Origin: Planctomycetota bacterium
GTDB taxonomy: Bacteria > Planctomycetota > Phycisphaerae > WQYP01
Assembly: GCA_021831565.1 (NCBI GenBank)
Contig: JAKBMM010000026.1
Coordinates: forward strand, 1-39,433
Length of the DNA stretch: 39,433 nucleotides
Direction of reading: 5' to 3'
Positions 8,515-17,687 of this stretch are shown in pieces (within the stretch, counting starts at the first letter, position 1; each line of letters begins with the position of its first letter). The notes under the pieces are model-generated. The model did no database searches. It saw only the letters and a program-made list of their open reading frames with translations, and was not told the DNA's origin. Both the position numbers and the translations under genes were made by a program.

Positions 8515-10736
8515 CGGACCTTCCCCTCCGGCGGCGATTCCCGCGGGAACGTGGACGTCTCACCGGCTTGTGGTTCTTGCCCCTTCGCCGCGGCAAGCAG
8601 GTTCCAGATCACCCCTTGCGAGCAGGCACGGTGGATGTCTTCTCCGGCGATGGCCAAAGGCAGCAGCCACAGGATCATCATCTGATAGAAGTCCGTGCCG
8701 TGAAGAATAGCGCCGGTGTCGGCATTGAGAATATTGGGCATGTCCCAGGCGGCCGCCTGCCCAATGACAATATCTTCCAGCAAGGCGTGGGCAGTGGTTA
8801 GCGCCGCCTTGGTCTTACCGGCGTAAGCCAAGGTGGCGGAGACGGCAACTGATTCTCCCGTGAAGATGCCGTCGGATTGCGGCGGAGCGGCGCGGTCCCA
8901 GCTTCCGTCCGGACGCAGCGCGTTGGCGATACCGTAACGGCTGGCGCGGCCGCACAAGCGCAACACGGAATCGAGGGTTGCAGCTATCCGCTCGCGTGGG
9001 AATATCGCGGCAAGGCCATGCAGATCGGCGCATAACTGGCCGGCAAGCTGGTTGGCCAGCACCGTATCGGATTGTTCGCCGGTGGCGCAGTCTTTAAAAA
9101 GAAGATAATGGCCGCCCGCCCATAGTTTCTCCTCAACCGATTGGTCGGCGACTTTTTGCCATAGCGCACAATCGGCGACGAACGCCCGATCTCCAATGCC
9201 GTGGGCCATACGCTGCGCCATGGCCAAGGCGGCCAGCCAAAGCCCGTTGACATGAATGGAAGTCCCCCGCCAAGTCCACTTGCCATAAAACTGATTGGGG
9301 GCCGGGTCCGGGTCCAAATCGGGCAGGGCGTCGCTATCGCGATCCAGCCCCTGGGTGAACTGGATGGCCCGCTTCACACTGGGATAAAATTCCAGCAGTG
9401 TGGCGCGGTCACGATCGCGCTGCCAGAGCCGATCCACCAGATGCACGAAGATGATGCCGTTGAGCGTGTGCAGCGTGCGATAGACGGGATTGGCTAAATC
9501 AGCGCCTTGGCCGATACCCAGGGGAATCTCCCCGGTGGGCAGTTGGAAGTGGACATAGGCGCGCAGCAAGGAAGCCGCCAATTCGGGGAAAAAGAAAACA
9601 ATTGGCAAGCCGCCATACCAGTCGCTGGGATTGCACACGTGCGGGGTGGTACGGGGGCTTTCTGTAAGCGCGAAAATTCCAGTTTGACCATACCAGTCTT
9701 CGGCTGGGATGCTCTGGCAAGCCCAAAAACTATCTTTGGCGATGGTATGGAGAATGTTGACCAGTTGATCGCGCAGCCAAACCGGAAGATTCTCCAAGGC
9801 ATACACCCGCGATTGCCATTGGAAGACGCGCTCCAACAGACGCGTGTGACGTCCGGCGACGAACTCGGCCACTTCCTGAACGGAACGGAAACGGCGGGCG
9901 TAGGCATGACGGTAATGGTGACTGGTACTGCCGGCCCAACGCGGGCAATACCACGCCAGGACAAATCGTACGAGGCGATGTTCGGACGCAGCCAGCTCCA
10001 AATCCGCGGCGAGCGTGACGCCCGGCCGGCTGGTTTCAAACGGGACCGGGGCGACAAAATGACGACCCGCCGTTTCCAGACCACCGGCATGGAGTTGGAC
10101 CGCATCGGGCGTGCCGAGGAGCAGCCCCGCTTCACCCCACGTCATGCCGCCGCCGCGCACCGCGCCATCATAAAGCTGAAATTCGAGCGCGTTTGGGCCT
10201 CGTTCTTCCGGTGTGGGACCGGGGAAGGCGAGCGTAAGACGGCAAGCTTGCGCGGCGGCGGTGCAGTTGCGCAGATGAACCTCGAAGATGACGGCCGGGG
10301 TGTTTGAGGATTCGGCGTCACCGAGGATGAACGGCGACCAGGCGCGCAGGCCCACGCCGACGGGACCGGCAAGATCATATTCAATATCCGCCACCGGATA
10401 GTGCCCCCAGTAACTCATCGCGCGGGGGCGATCCAGCCCGGGCGGCGGGCTGCTGCTTAAAGCCCAGGTATGATTCGCAACCGTCAGGGCCAAAAAAGAA
10501 AAATTCAGTTCACGGGGCGGAGCAAAGCTGTTGAACAAGGAAGAGCGCCCCAGCCGGCCGTCGGTATTTAAATCCACACAACCGGTTCCGAGGCCGCCCA
10601 GGGGAATTCCGCAGCGGGCGCCCGCCGGATCGAAAATAATGCCCGGGACCGGTCTGGAGAAACCGGCTGCGGTAAATTCCCGCCATTGTTTCCGCGGTGC
10701 GGCAACGTCAAACAGATATGTAGTTTTCTGATCCAT
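8511..10736 (-). CDS. Cytoplasmic GH116/DUF608-like glycoside hydrolase
   Basis: A 741-residue protein without a signal peptide, related to the two Tat-exported proteins encoded upstream. It has an N-terminal beta-sandwich with the GIPLGGLGTGCVDLNTDGRLG motif and a C-terminal (alpha/alpha)6 barrel ending TDFYQMMILWLLPLAIAG. GH116 enzymes (human GBA2, Thermoanaerobacterium TxGH116) cleave beta-glucosides or beta-xylosides. The nucleophile position appears to be E359 (FALTESPR). The position I align with the acid/base Asp is G485 (FYGKWTWRG), so mechanism or activity may differ. The start is set at 10736, where the homologous region begins; the longer frame overlaps the aldolase gene. It begins 10 bases after the aldolase stop and overlaps the alcohol dehydrogenase start by ATGA. 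Confidence 0.82.
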   Translation of the reverse strand: MDQKTTYLFDVAAPRKQWREFTAAGFSRPVPGIIFDPAGARCGIPLGGLGTGCVDLNTDGRLGRSSLFNSFAPPRELNFSFLALTVANHTWALSSSPPPGLDRPRAMSYWGHYPVADIEYDLAGPVGVGLRAWSPFILGDAESSNTPAVIFEVHLRNCTAAAQACRLTLAFPGPTPEERGPNALEFQLYDGAVRGGGMTWGEAGLLLGTPDAVQLHAGGLETAGRHFVAPVPFETSRPGVTLAADLELAASEHRLVRFVLAWYCPRWAGSTSHHYRHAYARRFRSVQEVAEFVAGRHTRLLERVFQWQSRVYALENLPVWLRDQLVNILHTIAKDSFWACQSIPAEDWYGQTGIFALTESPRTTPHVCNPSDWYGGLPIVFFFPELAASLLRAYVHFQLPTGEIPLGIGQGADLANPVYRTLHTLNGIIFVHLVDRLWQRDRDRATLLEFYPSVKRAIQFTQGLDRDSDALPDLDPDPAPNQFYGKWTWRGTSIHVNGLWLAALAMAQRMAHGIGDRAFVADCALWQKVADQSVEEKLWAGGHYLLFKDCATGEQSDTVLANQLAGQLCADLHGLAAIFPRERIAATLDSVLRLCGRASRYGIANALRPDGSWDRAAPPQSDGIFTGESVAVSATLAYAGKTKAALTTAHALLEDIVIGQAAAWDMPNILNADTGAILHGTDFYQMMILWLLPLAIAGEDIHRACSQGVIWNLLAAAKGQEPQAGETSTFPRESPPEGKVR

Positions 10737-10746
10737 GTTGATGTTT

Positions 10747-11598
10747 TCAGCTAGAACCGGCGCCGCCTTTGGATCCAATCGCCCCGGCGCGATGGCGTGG
10801 GGGAGTGACCTGTTCCGGGGCGCCCGCGTGGGTCCCTTTAAGCTCCCGCATGGCCGCGCGATAACCTTCCAGCAGGACGCTTGTATCATTGGCGTACATT
10901 AACAAGCGGGCGCCGCATTCACGGGCGCGGCGCAACATCGCAAGCGAGGAAGTCTGCAGCCCTCCGGCAATCCCAGCCCTGGAGCAGGCCTGCAACACGC
11001 GTGCGACCGCTTTCCAGAAGCGGGGGTGTTCAAACTGACCCACGATGCCCATGGAAAGCGTCAGGTCATAGGGACCGATGAACAGGGCGTCCACTCCCGG
11101 CACGCGGGCAATTTCCTCCACGCGGTTCAGACCGGCTTCGCACTCAATCTGGATGACGGTCATGGTTTGGCGATTGCACGACTCGAGTTCTTCCGTCGCC
11201 GGACGGGAACAAAAGTCGGTGACGGTGCTGCGCAGCCCGTAGCCACGGCAACCTTCGGGCGGGAATTTGACCGCCCGCACAATACCGGCGGTTATTTTCG
11301 GCGAATGTACATGCGGGACGATGACGCCCATGGCGCCGATATCAAGAGCCCGGGTAATCAGGTGCGCATGGCTGTCGGTTACGCGCACCAGCGGCGTAAG
11401 AGCCGCGCCCTTGGCCACACGGCAGAGGGATTGGATCACGGGATAATCGGCGGCAGAGTGTTCGGTATCGACAAAAAAGAAATCGAACCCCACCGTCTTA
11501 AGCAGCAAGGCCATCTCCGGATGGAAGCAGTCGTCCAGGGAGGTTCCATAGACGATTTCGCCGGCACTGAGTTTGTGTTTAGTGGCATTGATTTGCAT
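10747..11598 (-). CDS. HpcH/HpaI family class II aldolase
   Basis: A 283-residue TIM-barrel aldolase. DTEHS (44-48) carries the likely catalytic H47. The metal ligands appear to be E152 (IQIECEAG) and D178 (IGPYDLTLSMG). VPHVHSP and GCRGYG are further family signatures. HpcH, GarL and RhmA relatives cleave 2-keto-3-deoxy acids to pyruvate (or a related oxo-acid) plus an aldehyde, which would be a terminal C-C cleavage in a non-phosphorylative sugar-acid route. The start at 11598 has AGGGA 7 bases upstream and gives the normal N-terminus; the longer frame overlaps the preceding gene. The last 20 or so residues (PPRHRAGAIGSKGG) are a low-complexity tail. Confidence 0.87.
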   Translation of the reverse strand: MQINATKHKLSAGEIVYGTSLDDCFHPEMALLLKTVGFDFFFVDTEHSAADYPVIQSLCRVAKGAALTPLVRVTDSHAHLITRALDIGAMGVIVPHVHSPKITAGIVRAVKFPPEGCRGYGLRSTVTDFCSRPATEELESCNRQTMTVIQIECEAGLNRVEEIARVPGVDALFIGPYDLTLSMGIVGQFEHPRFWKAVARVLQACSRAGIAGGLQTSSLAMLRRARECGARLLMYANDTSVLLEGYRAAMRELKGTHAGAPEQVTPPRHRAGAIGSKGGAGSS

Positions 11599-11629
11599 AA
11601 GCAATTCCCTGTGTTGGGGCAAACCGGGC

Positions 11630-12835
11630 CTACGGGCGCCCGGGAGCCAACAACTCCGCACCGGTTGTTCCTTGAATTAGTTCGTTCGGCGAATCGCTGT
11701 GATTCGTAAGCGAAATCGGCTTGGCGGAAATGACGATGTTGCCTTTGGCTCCCGGTTCAAGAATCATCGCGCGGCCGGGCGGAAATCCAAAACAATCCAG
11801 AAAAAATATGTTGTAGCTGCCGGCCGTGATAACCCCACTTCCTGGCTGAGAGTCGGTGGCGGCCGTCAGGTGAAAAATATTGCGATTGGAATACCGGCTT
11901 AATTTAACTTCCGCTTTGGCGGCCGCATGAAGGTGCGCCACCTGTATCGTGTTGGCCAAGACGCTGTGACTCGGAGAGGCGCCGGCCAGCAGGATATTGT
12001 CCTGGTAGCTGATGATTGCTGTTGCGTACACACGATTAAACAGAATCGGTCCGTGGCGGGCATCAAAAAATAAACCGGCTAAGGGGGTGCTGACGGAGGG
12101 TCCGCCAAGAGAGGGGGGGAGAGCGGAGCCGGCGGTGGCGATGCTCGAAAAACGGAACGAGCTATCCGTAATGACGGTGATGCCGTCAATCGGGGTCGGA
12201 TGCATGGGCCGGAAACGTACGGCGCAGCCGTTCGCCGCGCCGGTAACCAACAGGCCAAAGCGATAATGACAATCCTCACAACTGTCGATGGTCAGGAGAG
12301 TCCCCCGCAACGGGTCGTAATTGATCACGTATTCGCCGCCATCAATACGAAAATCCTGCGCCGCGGGAATGACGATGGGCGCGTCAACGCGATAGACGTT
12401 GTTGTTGGTGCGCCCGATCGCGCTTCGGCCCTCGATGTAAATATCCGCCCCGGTAGCCAGAGCATAGGTGATGGCTTCCTGAATTCCCGCCGTTCGCGTG
12501 AAACCTCCCACGGCGCCAGCTTGGGCATTGAGGATTTTCCCTCTTGCGGTCACAATCACCCGGCCGGTGGGCGAGAGCACCATGGGTTGAGGTTTCCCCG
12601 TGGCGGTTTTCGCGAATTCCACGAGCACATAGGGGTGAAGCGCTCCGCCGGCAGTGCGCCTGGCCGGAGGGGGATTGCCTCCCCGAATAACCATCGCCCC
12701 GGCCGGCGCCATTACCAGAGCCGGAATCACGGCGACGCCGACAAACACCAGCAAATTCGAGAGCCTGAATCCACAGCGCCGATTATGGTTAGGCGATAGG
12801 AGGACCGACTCCAACCCTTTACGCAGCCATTGCAT
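11630..12835 (-). CDS. Exported protein of unknown function, possible right-handed beta-helix
   Basis: A 401-residue protein. The first 27 or so residues are positively charged and are followed by one hydrophobic stretch (LLVFVGVAVIPALVMAPAGA), read as a signal peptide or membrane anchor. The body contains pectate-lyase/beta-helix-like features: a GIQEAITYALATGADIYIEG stretch, as in proteins that open with an axial repeat, then many short beta-strand and Asn/Gly turn segments (RIDGGEYVIN, ITVITDSSF, NTIQVAHLHA, NIFFLDCFG). No catalytic residues are recognisable. GGGGAAA lies upstream of ATG 12835. It sits between an exported GH116 gene and the aldolase gene on the same strand. A role in glycan binding or cleavage at the cell surface is inferred from context only. 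Confidence 0.6.
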   Translation of the reverse strand: MQWLRKGLESVLLSPNHNRRCGFRLSNLLVFVGVAVIPALVMAPAGAMVIRGGNPPPARRTAGGALHPYVLVEFAKTATGKPQPMVLSPTGRVIVTARGKILNAQAGAVGGFTRTAGIQEAITYALATGADIYIEGRSAIGRTNNNVYRVDAPIVIPAAQDFRIDGGEYVINYDPLRGTLLTIDSCEDCHYRFGLLVTGAANGCAVRFRPMHPTPIDGITVITDSSFRFSSIATAGSALPPSLGGPSVSTPLAGLFFDARHGPILFNRVYATAIISYQDNILLAGASPSHSVLANTIQVAHLHAAAKAEVKLSRYSNRNIFHLTAATDSQPGSGVITAGSYNIFFLDCFGFPPGRAMILEPGAKGNIVISAKPISLTNHSDSPNELIQGTTGAELLAPGRP

Positions 12836-12865
12836 GTTGTTTCCCCTGTCGTAAGTGCGAATTAA

Positions 12866-15379
12866 TCAGCTCGAAAGAGGGTGAGTCCGCCGCCCCGCGT
12901 CGATAACCCGTTGCACCAGGCTTCCGGGAGCGGTCGCCCGCCGGATGTCATTTCCCGCCAGCGCGGCCGGCAGCGCCCAGAGCATCATGTTCTGATAGTA
13001 ATCGGATCCGTAGATTCGCTGGCCCGTCTGGCCATTTACTTCGTTCGGCTGCATCCAAGTGTAACCCCATTTGACAATTGCTTCCAAAGAGGTTTTGGCC
13101 AGTCGCAACCCGGTGGTTCGCTGACCGTTGTAGATGTAAGTCGCCGCCAGCATAAAAACTTCCGGCGGAAAGTATCCGTACGTGCCATAGACCACCGGTC
13201 CCGCCACCGGCTTGCCATCAGCCTGGGCGAAATTCGCGGCGCCATAGCGGTCGATGGCCATACACGTACGCTTAATGGTGTCGAGCACCACCGGCACCCG
13301 GCTCTTCTCAAAGACCCCCGGCAAACCGTGGTACTCGGTCATCCATTGCCCGTCGAGCTGGCAGGCGAACACCCGATCCGACTTCTTATTCGTTTCCGGT
13401 TCGTAATAAGCCAAATAGTATTTACCCGCCCACAGCTTCGATTCCAAAAGTTCGCTTCCCTCCCGGATCCACGCGGCGGATTGCCGGGCGAAGGCCTTGT
13501 CTTGGATATGTTCGGCCATCCGGTTCGCCATCCGCAGCATCGCCAGGTGAATTCCGCCCACGTGCGGCGTCATGCCAAACCAGGAATTTCCCTCGAACCA
13601 GTCCAAACCTTTACCGCGCGGCGTACGCGGCTGCGTTGGGTCCACATCGCCCGCCGGCACACTGATGATCCCCTGTTTGCCGGGTCGCAAATTTATGGTG
13701 TAGATCACCGCGCGTTTAATGGATGGATAAAATTCCCGCAACAGAGCGTCATTTCCACCTTCCCGCATCCAGTATCTATCAAACATATCAATATAACATG
13801 GACCATCTAGCGTACTCTGCGGTTCAACCAACAATGGTGTCGCCATATCCGCCCCGGATCCGAATATCCACGGCGGCGCTCCGTGGGGATGCTGATACGC
13901 CTTGTAGCCGCGCAAGGTGGAAAGCGCCAGTTCCGGGAAAAAGTAGACCACCGGCACATTGCCATAGAAACTGCAGGGGAGGCATTCAATCTGTGGCCAA
14001 CCCCGTGGACATTCGTTCATCCCAAACAGGCCGTCCTGCGGTTGGCACCAATCCCCCAACGGTTTGTGAGCTGCCGCCCAATATCCCGTCTTGGTGATCA
14101 AGTGCAGGATATTCACCAGAGATTCCCGCAGCCACACCGGCAATTCATCGGCTGTATATACCGCCCCCTGCCAGGCCAATACCCGGCGCAATAACGATTC
14201 GTGATTCTCCGCAACCATCTCCGCAACGGATAAGGCATTTTTGTGTTGTTGCGTATACATCCGAACAAAATAATTATCTCCCAGCCCCGGCCATACCGGC
14301 GAGTACCACGCCACCACTATTCGAATCACCCTTTCCGCCGCGGGAGCCAATTCGAAATCCACCGCTACCGAGGCGCCAAAAGTTTCCTCCGTTACTTTCG
14401 GTAATGTATGCGTAATACCGCTCCAGGAACTTGCCGTTTCATAATCGTATCCATCTATCCAAAGACCACCTCCATACCTGATATGCTGATTTTCAGGTTC
14501 AATAATACCCAACACATACCCCACGTTTGTTTCTGCGCTCAGAGCAACGCCATTAAGATTTTTTCCTTGGACTAAATTACGCCGCGCCTTCGTCAATCCT
14601 TTCGCCAATGGCCTATTGGCCAAGAATGGCCAATCACCGATGTAGCATGGTTCCACTGCACTCCCTGGCGCAATTTGCGCCTCCGCTTGCGTGGGCCCCG
14701 GAAAACTTAGCGCCACCGTACCTTTCTGCACCTGCCGCGAGCAGTTTCTCACGTGTACCTCAAACACCGCGACCGGTATATTTGACGCCTCGACATCACC
14801 CGGGATAAACGGCGTCCACGCCCGCAATCCCACACTCACGGGAGATCCCGGTGTTTCGTATTCGAGGTCGGCTATGGGATAATGCCCCCAGTAAGCGATG
14901 TCGCTGGGCTGACTTACCACCGGCAGTGTCCCAGATGCCGTGGATGGTGTGGTCAAAACCCAGCACGGACCACCCGCCACGCTCACTCCCAAAAACCCCA
15001 TTTTCAGAGGCCCTCGCGTCGGCACACCGGAGTTAAACAACGTACAATAGCCAAATGTTCCGTCCGTTTGCAGGTCGAGGCAGCCGGTGGCCACCCCGCC
15101 CAACGGCATTCCATTAGGAACCACGTCATCCCGGCGATAGATGATTCCGCACGCCGGACGCGAAAATCCTTCGGCGCGAAACCGCGCCCATTGCTTGGCC
15201 GGCACGTCGGTCGGAAACAATGTCGGCCCCGTTTTTGCGCGATAAATTTTTTCGTCCACCGGCGCGCTGCCCGCACCATGGACACTTCCCTGGCGGACAG
15301 CGGCCAAGCCGCCGCCTGCGCCCACCGCACCAACCGCCGCCGCTCCCGCCAACTCCTTGAGAAACTCCCGTCGATCCAT
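12866..15379 (-). CDS. Tat-exported GH116/DUF608-like glycoside hydrolase, paralogue A
   Basis: An 837-residue protein that opens with a Tat signal (MDRREFLKELAG and a long Ala/Gly-rich hydrophobic stretch), so it should be exported folded. The mature part has the GH116-type beta-sandwich (MPLGGVATGCLDLQTDGTFG) and an (alpha/alpha)6 barrel ending GSDYYQNMMLWALPAALAG. The putative nucleophile is E456 (GMNECPRG). The canonical acid/base Asp position aligns with E596 in LDWFEGNSW, with D593 three residues away. It is closely related to the protein encoded at 17688-20216, with near-identical first 100 and last 350 or so residues and a more divergent middle. The substrate is unknown; beta-glucosides or xylosides are typical for characterised members. 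Confidence 0.85.
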   Translation of the reverse strand: MDRREFLKELAGAAAVGAVGAGGGLAAVRQGSVHGAGSAPVDEKIYRAKTGPTLFPTDVPAKQWARFRAEGFSRPACGIIYRRDDVVPNGMPLGGVATGCLDLQTDGTFGYCTLFNSGVPTRGPLKMGFLGVSVAGGPCWVLTTPSTASGTLPVVSQPSDIAYWGHYPIADLEYETPGSPVSVGLRAWTPFIPGDVEASNIPVAVFEVHVRNCSRQVQKGTVALSFPGPTQAEAQIAPGSAVEPCYIGDWPFLANRPLAKGLTKARRNLVQGKNLNGVALSAETNVGYVLGIIEPENQHIRYGGGLWIDGYDYETASSWSGITHTLPKVTEETFGASVAVDFELAPAAERVIRIVVAWYSPVWPGLGDNYFVRMYTQQHKNALSVAEMVAENHESLLRRVLAWQGAVYTADELPVWLRESLVNILHLITKTGYWAAAHKPLGDWCQPQDGLFGMNECPRGWPQIECLPCSFYGNVPVVYFFPELALSTLRGYKAYQHPHGAPPWIFGSGADMATPLLVEPQSTLDGPCYIDMFDRYWMREGGNDALLREFYPSIKRAVIYTINLRPGKQGIISVPAGDVDPTQPRTPRGKGLDWFEGNSWFGMTPHVGGIHLAMLRMANRMAEHIQDKAFARQSAAWIREGSELLESKLWAGKYYLAYYEPETNKKSDRVFACQLDGQWMTEYHGLPGVFEKSRVPVVLDTIKRTCMAIDRYGAANFAQADGKPVAGPVVYGTYGYFPPEVFMLAATYIYNGQRTTGLRLAKTSLEAIVKWGYTWMQPNEVNGQTGQRIYGSDYYQNMMLWALPAALAGNDIRRATAPGSLVQRVIDAGRRTHPLSS

Positions 15380-15515
15380 TTTTTACATCCTCATCCATGA
15401 AATCCATGGCTCTTTTCCTGCACCGCCCAAAGAGCCACAACACTTTGAATTGCCGGGGATGCACCCAGTACCGAAAAGCTGATTTTCTGAAACCTCTCCA
15501 ATGAATTCAAATGGG

Positions 15516-17615
15516 CTAATGGCTTGACAACTTTACGATTGTGCCGGCGCCAGGTTTAAGCAGCAGACGCGGGCCAACAGGCTGATTCCATGGAACGTTA
15601 ACTCCGCCTTTTATCCGCCAGGGTATCGAGATGGCTCGCTTTACATCCGTGTTGACTAAAATAACATACCGATTTTCCGCCCTATCCGTAAACTCCTTTT
15701 CGACAATCTTTTTTACTTTTATAGGAAAAGAAACGGGAAAGCGGGCAGGCCGCCATTGTAAAAAGAGGGGCGCCAGCTTGTAAAACTCCACATTGAGACG
15801 GCCCACTGTGGTCCAACGTCTGCTTGATTCCAAATGGTGTCCATTAACCAATCCCCCGTGCGCCCCGTTCCCTTGATAGCCAAACCAGATCAATCCTTTC
15901 GCTCCATAGGCCAGCGCCAGCCATGCCTGCGCTCGGATCTCCGCGGGGGTGGGTATTCTCCATGTTCCTCCCCCAAATGCTTGTGGCGCCACCCATAATG
16001 GCCGGCCTTGGGCATCGCTGCGTGAGGCCTTGAGTGCGGCGATGTATCCGGAGAAATTACCTTTAAAGTTTGTTACGATCGGATAAATATCCACTAAATA
16101 AACCGGCAGATCAACGGTATCCGTAAATTTCTTAAATAAGGCGGTGTCCGGAGTTTGCGTAAATGTCGCAAAACATGGATGTTCCGGATCTTCGGATTCA
16201 ATGACCTGGTTTATCAATTTCATTCTTGCCGCCATCGCCGGCCCGGGTTCATCAACAATATAATAACCCATAAGCGCGGGATAGCACATGGAATCCTTGA
16301 TGGCATTAAAAACAAAACTATAGATATCTTCACCATTTAGAGAGATATCACCATCGATAAAACTGCCCGTTCCAACCGGCGATATTAACACACGTATCCC
16401 ATTCTTATACGCGGCATCCAGGAGGAAAGGCAGAGAATCCACCCAGTTTTTATATACATATACCAATACTATATTAATTCCATGTTGACGCAAATCTTTC
16501 ATGGTACGTTCATAATATTTGCGCCGATGCGATCCCAGCCAATCATACACCCCCCGGGCGAAGAAATGATTAAGCCCGGGCTGGGGCTTGGATTTGCTCC
16601 ATCGCCAACGCGTGTCGACCCAAAATGTCACCTCTCGCGTGATCCGCCTGGACCCGTAATGTATGCGCAATCGCAATTGATACCGGCCATCCGCCAGACC
16701 ATGGGCATGCCAGATCAGCGAATGATTGCCGCTTGCCTGTTCCTCAGGCGCGATCAACGTTTTGACGATGTGGGAATCCCTGGTCAGCACGGCAAGCGTG
16801 ACCTTGCCTGGCCCCGCCAACTCATAACGGATCATTGTCTTGTCCAGCACTCCACCGCCGTTGGGGTTCACCGTGTACGAAGACATCCCCAGGTGGTTTA
16901 TATAGATACCACGCGCGGTGAAATTCTTTATCCGCATGGTTGCCGACTGTGTCCACCAATCATTGTAACCAATCGCTTTAGGAATTTTTGCCAAGCCGGA
17001 GGCGCAGTTATCACGGGCTTCTAATAGGCCATTGACTTTCAGGCGCATTCCCCCCGGCCCGTATTGCAGGCAGATATGATACCATCGGCCGGGAGTCCAA
17101 TTTCTTGTCTTTGAATATAACCATTTCCAAGTTCCATTGTGAACGTGCGGTTGCCCAATACCGGAACAGGATATGCGCCCCCCGGCATCACATATTCCAT
17201 AAGCAAGTTCTCCTTGGGGACCACCTTTGCGGAAACCAACGATGATCGATCCACGGGGATAGAAACCGCGGCCCCAAGCCGGCCCATCAGCAAAAATATT
17301 CCAAAACGTCTTGTTCGAGTTGAGCAATGGGGCCAGCGGCTTCCAACTGTAATCGAACGAGATGGAGCCGGCATATTGGCTAAAATCACCAGGCGGATAT
17401 TCAATGGCATCACCGGGCGGATTTTCAAGGGTACTGGCCGATGAAAACACTGCGGCTTTACCGTCTTTGATTGCGGCATAAGTAACCCTGATTGCCTTGC
17501 CCTTAGTGTTACCATTCAATTTATCTTGCAATAATATTTTTCCTTGCGCACGCAGGGGGATCACCGCTGTCAGCATCAAAAATCCCGTTGCAATTGACAG
17601 TGCGGTGCTCCTCAT
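15516..17615 (-). CDS. Secreted multidomain glycosidase-like protein (ConA-like + TIM barrel)
   Basis: A 699-residue protein with a typical Sec signal peptide (hydrophobic core ALSIATGFLMLTAVIPLRAQG). Residues about 30-230 look like a concanavalin A-type jelly roll (GTWKWLY, WTPGRWYHICLQYGP, MRLKVNGLLE). Residues 255-330 resemble an FlgD-type Ig domain (GPGKVTLAVL, ADGRYQLRLRI). Residues 340-640 form a TIM-barrel-like domain with MGYYIVDEPGP and GAKGLIWFGYQG, as in clan GH-A glycosidases. The Glu in VDEPGP is a candidate acid/base. I do not recognise a specific CAZy family. The coding sequence looks more A+T-rich than its neighbours, hinting at separate acquisition. It lies between the two GH116 paralogues. 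No strong ribosome site precedes ATG 17615. Confidence 0.72.
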   Translation of the reverse strand: MRSTALSIATGFLMLTAVIPLRAQGKILLQDKLNGNTKGKAIRVTYAAIKDGKAAVFSSASTLENPPGDAIEYPPGDFSQYAGSISFDYSWKPLAPLLNSNKTFWNIFADGPAWGRGFYPRGSIIVGFRKGGPQGELAYGICDAGGRISCSGIGQPHVHNGTWKWLYSKTRNWTPGRWYHICLQYGPGGMRLKVNGLLEARDNCASGLAKIPKAIGYNDWWTQSATMRIKNFTARGIYINHLGMSSYTVNPNGGGVLDKTMIRYELAGPGKVTLAVLTRDSHIVKTLIAPEEQASGNHSLIWHAHGLADGRYQLRLRIHYGSRRITREVTFWVDTRWRWSKSKPQPGLNHFFARGVYDWLGSHRRKYYERTMKDLRQHGINIVLVYVYKNWVDSLPFLLDAAYKNGIRVLISPVGTGSFIDGDISLNGEDIYSFVFNAIKDSMCYPALMGYYIVDEPGPAMAARMKLINQVIESEDPEHPCFATFTQTPDTALFKKFTDTVDLPVYLVDIYPIVTNFKGNFSGYIAALKASRSDAQGRPLWVAPQAFGGGTWRIPTPAEIRAQAWLALAYGAKGLIWFGYQGNGAHGGLVNGHHLESSRRWTTVGRLNVEFYKLAPLFLQWRPARFPVSFPIKVKKIVEKEFTDRAENRYVILVNTDVKRAISIPWRIKGGVNVPWNQPVGPRLLLKPGAGTIVKLSSH

Positions 17616-17687
17616 GGAACCAAATGGGGACCATACCGATCGGTAACTTAGATACGCTTTTATGAAAAGCTCCTGATTTGCGCGGCG

